A stretch of 64,000 bases of DNA from Plotosus lineatus (Eukaryota > Chordata > Actinopteri > Siluriformes > Plotosidae): assembly GCA_024760905.1 (NCBI GenBank), contig CM045729.1, forward strand, positions 50,859,580 to 50,923,579, read 5' to 3'. A program made the translations under genes and the position numbers. Below the pieces are notes generated by a model. The model searched no databases and was not told where the DNA came from. It saw only the letters and a list, made by a program, of their open reading frames with translations. Positions 59,968-64,000 of this stretch are shown piece after piece (positions within the stretch are counted from its first letter, which is position 1; every line of letters starts with the position of its first letter).

Positions 59968-60469
59968 GTAAGAAGTGAATCTTTCATATTTCATCTGCCG
60001 CTGTATAATTTGTAAACTGATGCGTCTGCAGGGTCAGAGGTTTGCTGGATAGGATGGAGTCTGAGTGTCTGGGGACGATTTTGTGTCATGAGCTATTTAG
60101 AAAAAAAGAAAGGAAATGCTTCTGTAAAAACTACTTTTCTGATTTAACAGTGACATTCATTGCGGTTGACATGACTCGTATAAAACATTTGCGCTGAAAT
60201 ATATATAAATACACTTTTTACAGCGCATGTTTTGATGATTTCTTTTAGTAAATTGTTTGTGTTATGTTGCATTTTCTACTGACTCCTTTGAAACATTTAG
60301 CAATCATACGCCAAAGGCAAGGTGGATGTTACCGGGATGATTCGGTGACATCCTTCGAGCCTGAGGTGGCTAATTGTTTTAGTATATTCTTCACGGGAAT
60401 ATGAAAAACAAATTAAATAAATGTTTATTTGTTGTAAACAACTGCAGAGGCAGGTCAGGTTAGCTCGGT

Positions 60470-60596
60470 GTATCTAACACCTTTAGGTTGCTGGTTTTAT
60501 TCCTGATCCAGAGGAAACATGTTTCAGTGGGGGTGAGCTGCTACTTCTCCTCCACATTCATGGCTAAAATGCCCTTGAGCAAGGCACCCAACCCTC

Positions 60597-60600
<4 letters not shown>
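60470..60600 (+). mobile_element. S4-like tRNA-derived SINE fragment
   Basis: Contains gttagctcggtgtatctaac and ttgctggttttattcctgat (tRNA-like head), then tgcccttgagcaaggcaccc, a segment typical of a fish SINE/LINE middle. It ends in a GT microsatellite at 60601. Confidence 0.5.

Positions 60601-60629
<29 letters not shown>
60601..60629 (+). repeat. (GT)n microsatellite
   Basis: GT run of about 29 bp at the end of an S4-like fragment. Confidence 0.9.
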
Positions 60630-60630
<1 letters not shown>

Positions 60631-60864
60631 CGTTCACTTTGGATTGGTTAAAGGCAGAGGCAATAAATTCCCTTTGTGAGTAATAGAGTATCAAAGAAAA
60701 TTAACTCATTCACAGTTTGTGGGATGCACTACTAGGAAACAAGCAAAGGAAACTACAAAGTAAAATTTAAGATTTTAGATTCTGCAGTTAATCGATACAA
60801 ATTGAACACATGCATTTGGATTAATGAGCTGCCACACATTGTGATGCATGGAGAGCAGTTTGGG

Positions 60865-61027
60865 CTTAGGCGCCTTGCTCAAGGGCACTTCAGCGATGCA
60901 TGTGGAAGAAGGGAAAAATTAACTTCCCCCACCATCTCACATTTTTTCCTGCTGGTTTGAGAATCAACTCGGCAACCATTGGGTCCCAAATCTGCTTCTC
61001 TAACCGTTAGGCAGTGGCCGACCTCAA
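60865..61027 (-). mobile_element. S4-like tRNA-derived SINE fragment, inverted
   Basis: cgccttgctcaagggcactt, ccaccatctcac, then gagaatcaactcggcaacca and ctaaccgttaggca are the inverted counterpart of the element at 60470, including the head. Confidence 0.55.
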
Positions 61028-61366
61028 ATTGTTCTGATGTATTTTTTCATTTTTTTAAAAATGTGACCGTGCCGAGACCAATTGCTCCAAGTGACTGACT
61101 GCCAAACTGTGTCCTGTTCATTTTCCTTTCGGTGTCATTTTGATTCAAACGTTATCACCTCAATATAATGTTTTTAATCTCCAGATAGGAGACCAATCAG
61201 CTCCTGCTGTTCCTATGTAGTATGTACTAATATGCATTGTATGTTTTGACATCAAATTTGAAAAGTATGAATGTAATCCTGATTGAGATGCACTACTTGA
61301 AGTCATGTTCGTTTTGGTTAACTGATGGACAAAAACAGATGCTTGTGAGATCTATTATGTATGTGT

Positions 61367-61404
61367 GTGAGTGTGTGTGAGTGTGTGTGTGTGTGTGTGT
61401 GTGT
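61367..61404 (+). repeat. (GT)n microsatellite
   Basis: GT run with gagtg interruptions. Confidence 0.9.
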
Positions 61405-61809
61405 ATTGGCTGGGTGACCAAAGCATGATGGAAGGAACTGACTGGGGTTTGCTGTTGGCATGGCAACCAAAAGATGATTTTTTTTTTTTTTTTTCCTTTC
61501 TATTTTCCCCTCTGTCGGTTGCATGAATGAGGAGGAAAGATAATTCCTCTGCCTCAGAGCGAACCCATGCAGTACAGCAGGGACAATTATGGCATTTTTG
61601 CACTAATGGTAATGGATACCGTTTCAGAATGCTTGACCCTAATTATTTGCTTTCTGTGGGTTTTCTGTGTTTGTTTGAATGTTGAGATTGTGAGTAAAAT
61701 TAGAGTCCAGTAGCTGCAGCTGTCCATATGGTCTCTTGGAAAGATGTGGTTTTGTTTTTTCTTCTGCGAAACTAACAAAGTTTGAAGTTGCCATGAGGTT
61801 CAAATCAGC

Positions 61810-61814
<5 letters not shown>

Positions 61815-61862
<48 letters not shown>
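61815..61862 (+). repeat. (GT)n microsatellite
   Basis: An uninterrupted GT run of about 48 bp. Confidence 0.95.
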
Positions 61863-61863
<1 letters not shown>

Positions 61864-62230
61864 CTAGAAACACAGAACCAAGGTAGTGTACTTCACACAC
61901 ATTCGGAGAGGTTTTTTGCAGATGTTTGTATCAGCTCCTTTTGCTCTACATCTGATAGTGATCCTGATTCGAGAGCTTGATTGAAATAAATACTCCTTTT
62001 GGGTTTTGCTCTACTCTGCTGGTGTGAGGTTGTGGTTGTATTGCATGTTACTGCTAAATCTGAAGCAGGATCATCACTGGGGTGATGGGGTGGAGTCTGA
62101 AATCAGGTTTATTTTAGTTGGAACCTGTAGCACTGCAATTTTCCCAAACCGCTGCTGAAGTAGCGAGGCAGTTAAGAGAGAATGAGAAGGGTTTTAGGGA
62201 GGCAGTGGGAATTCAGACAGCTCTCTTTTT

Positions 62231-62237
62231 TATATTT

Positions 62238-62287
<50 letters not shown>
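62231..62287. repeat. (TA)n microsatellite
   Basis: TA run with one taatat interruption. Confidence 0.93.
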
Positions 62288-62291
<4 letters not shown>

Positions 62292-62834
62292 GAGGGGGAG
62301 AGAGAGAAAGAAGCCTTGTGGGGGTTTTTTTGTTTGTTTTTTTCCTTCTCATCTGCCTCTCTTTGGCTGGAGCCCAAGTAGCATTAAGTAGAACTGTTCA
62401 TACCACACGGCCTGATATCCAGCCTGCGTTCTCTTGCTTTTAAGCAGAGCTCTTCTGCTTACTGCACAGATGTGCTTTGGCTTCAACATTTATTACTCGT
62501 GACCGATGAATAGCTTCCTTTTCATATTATTATTTGTTTGCTCTTAGACAGAAAGAGTTCTTCCTCTTTAGTACAGAGAGGAAGTTGGTCGATTAATGAA
62601 AAGTGAGAAGGGAATAATTCTGCATGAATAGAATTTGTTTTGATTGTTAAATATCTTGAATTGAAGTAAACAGGAGTGAGAGCCCTAAAGCATGCCCAAC
62701 ATTATAGTTTCTAGGCCTCATTTATGATGAACTTTTCTGTTCTTCAGAGCTCTGCTCAGTGTAATTCCTCATACACCCTTTTTAAAAGTGCTATTTGAAA
62801 GAGCACTTGAAAAGATATGTATTAATGTTGCTTT

Positions 62835-63115
62835 CTAGTAGCATTGTGGTTAGCACATCCGCCTCACTGGCAGAAGGTCCTGGCTTGGAGTTCTGGGCGA
62901 GGTGAAGACATGCTTCAATTTGTTTAGCTGCTAAAAGAATGATAAGGCATCGTTTCTGTGTGGTGTTTGTATGAGCCCCTGTGCTTGTATTTTTCCCTCC
63001 TGCAGTCCAAAGCCATGCACATTAGGCTAATTGGTTGTTCCAGATTTCCTACAGATAGGCTCTTGCCTCCCACGACCCTAGTAGTATTAAGCGGCTTGGC
63101 AAATGAATGAGTAAA
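62835..63115 (+). mobile_element. S2 tRNA-headed repeat
   Basis: Head gcattgtggttagcacatcc and box B-like tcctggcttggagttctggg, an inserted or diverged segment, then tttctgtgtggtgtttgtat, ccaaagccatgcacattagg and the tail ggctcttgcctcccacgacc to ttaagcggcttggcaaatga. Confidence 0.65.
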
Positions 63116-63537
63116 TAAATGTTACTTTACGTGTAGAATTTAGATCTTAATTGGCTGATGGATGCCGTTCTGGTGATAGAATTAGCATTATATTTGAGTA
63201 CCACTTTTAAATCTGAGCCGCCACATTACATTAGATTATGTGTATTGGACTTTAGTTTGTATGATATGCCTGAGTGGTGAAATATTCAGTATTGTGTGTG
63301 TGTGTGTGTGTGTGTGATTAGTTGGGATATTCCATATAGCAAACGTATGGAAGTTTAATAAGTAGCCTGTTGATTTTGGGAGCAACTCGAGGGTGTGGAT
63401 CAATGCATAACTACACTGTCTCCACTGATGCTGCTAAGGTGTGTGTGTGTATGTTTGTGTGTGTACATGTTGCAGTAATTGTTCTTAAGCACAGTGTCGA
63501 AGATAAGATCATACTATGATGCAATTACAGGGATCCC

Positions 63538-64000
63538 TCACTACATCGCGCTTCAATGTGGCTTCATGTGGCTTCAGTGCATCGCTTTTTTTTTTTTTTT
63601 TTTTAACTATTCATCGAATTAAAAAAGAAGGGAAAAGTTCAGGAAAATGCTGCGAAAACAAAGGCAATTATGCAAAAAAAAAAAAACCTAAACAAACACA
63701 AAACAAAACCAACCCAAAACCATCAAAACTAGTTACATTTTTGTGAGGTGTGCATCTGAGTGTGTGCATGCACATCTGCGTGTGCGCATGTCTTCTTCTT
63801 CTCATGCAGTACCATCTGTATGAGTGTGTATTTATATTTTATTTACATCTTATGCATTGTTTTTAATGGTCAATTGTTATAATAATCATTTTACAGTATT
63901 GAATATGTATTTATTGATATTTTATACACTTATACATGTACGTATATGTCAGTCAGGGGGGTTGCGGGATTTGATCCTACTTCGCGGAATTCAGTAGTCG
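63538..64000 (-). mobile_element. Family C TA-transposon, cut by window end
   Basis: Starts cagggatccctcactacatc after TA (63536-63537) and follows the complement of C1: ggcaattatgcaaaaaaa, aactagttacatttttgtga, then ttgatcctacttcgcggaat at the edge. About 70 bp at most are missing. Confidence 0.82.

Larger units (their letters stand above)
59968..64000 (+). other. farp1: farp1 intron 2, 5' part
   Basis: Begins with gtaagaagtg at 59968 and continues past the window end. It holds two S4-like SINE pieces, several GT and TA microsatellites, an S2 repeat at 62.8 kb and the start of a family C element at 63538. 61130-61360, 61410-61810 and 61870-62230 show nothing I can assign. Confidence 0.75.

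Overview
The window is AT-rich vertebrate nuclear DNA, almost certainly from a ray-finned fish (probably a teleost). Evidence: spliced exons of two conserved vertebrate genes, long (TG)n and (TA)n microsatellites, and a dense layer of fish-type transposons (Tc1/mariner, pogo/Tigger-like, hAT, an RTE/Rex3-type LINE, tRNA-headed SINEs). I cannot name the species. About 0.7% of the window is protein-coding.

Layout. 1-16305 is the end of the last intron of rap2a. The terminal exon (16306-16543, + strand) encodes the G4/G5 guanine-binding motifs and the CAAX tail of the small GTPase Rap2a. Its 3'UTR runs to about 17.7 kb, with two AATAAA signals. 17.8-48.2 kb is intergenic and filled with repeats. 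At 48.16-48.45 kb a CpG-rich segment with an inverted CCAAT box ends in a strong splice donor; I read it as the promoter and non-coding first exon of farp1. Intron 1 of farp1 spans 48452-59771. The first coding exon (59772-59967) encodes the N-terminus of the FERM/RhoGEF protein Farp1. The rest is farp1 intron 2. Exon 1 of rap2a and all later farp1 exons lie outside the window. No ipo5 exon was seen between the two genes, although ipo5 separates them in mammals as I recall the map.

The repeats form families that recur within the window. (i) TA-targeting DNA transposons, which I label A, B, C, E, G, H and I; most are deleted copies bounded by terminal inverted repeats and TA. Several keep broken pieces of transposase: psq-type DNA-binding segments at 2.5, 51.4 and 55.0 kb, and a C-terminal tail at 13.3 kb. 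(ii) Tc1-like elements at 4.3, 20.4, 21.2-23.5, 24.7-26.1, 38.2 and 59.0 kb. (iii) A hAT element at 11.3 kb with an 8-bp target duplication. (iv) An almost full-length but broken RTE-type LINE at 55.7-58.6 kb, nested in other elements. (v) S1, a tRNA-headed SINE in at least 15 copies. It has one body and two alternative 3' tails: one matches the 3' end of the RTE LINE, the other is the tail of a second tRNA-headed family, S2. (vi) A foldback element with ~300-bp inverted repeats at 28.8-30.3 kb that carries an unrecognised ORF.

The most striking single structure is a perfect 105-bp inverted repeat with an 11-nt spacer at 31778-31998. No CRISPR array, operon, tRNA or rRNA gene, or virus-derived gene was recognised.
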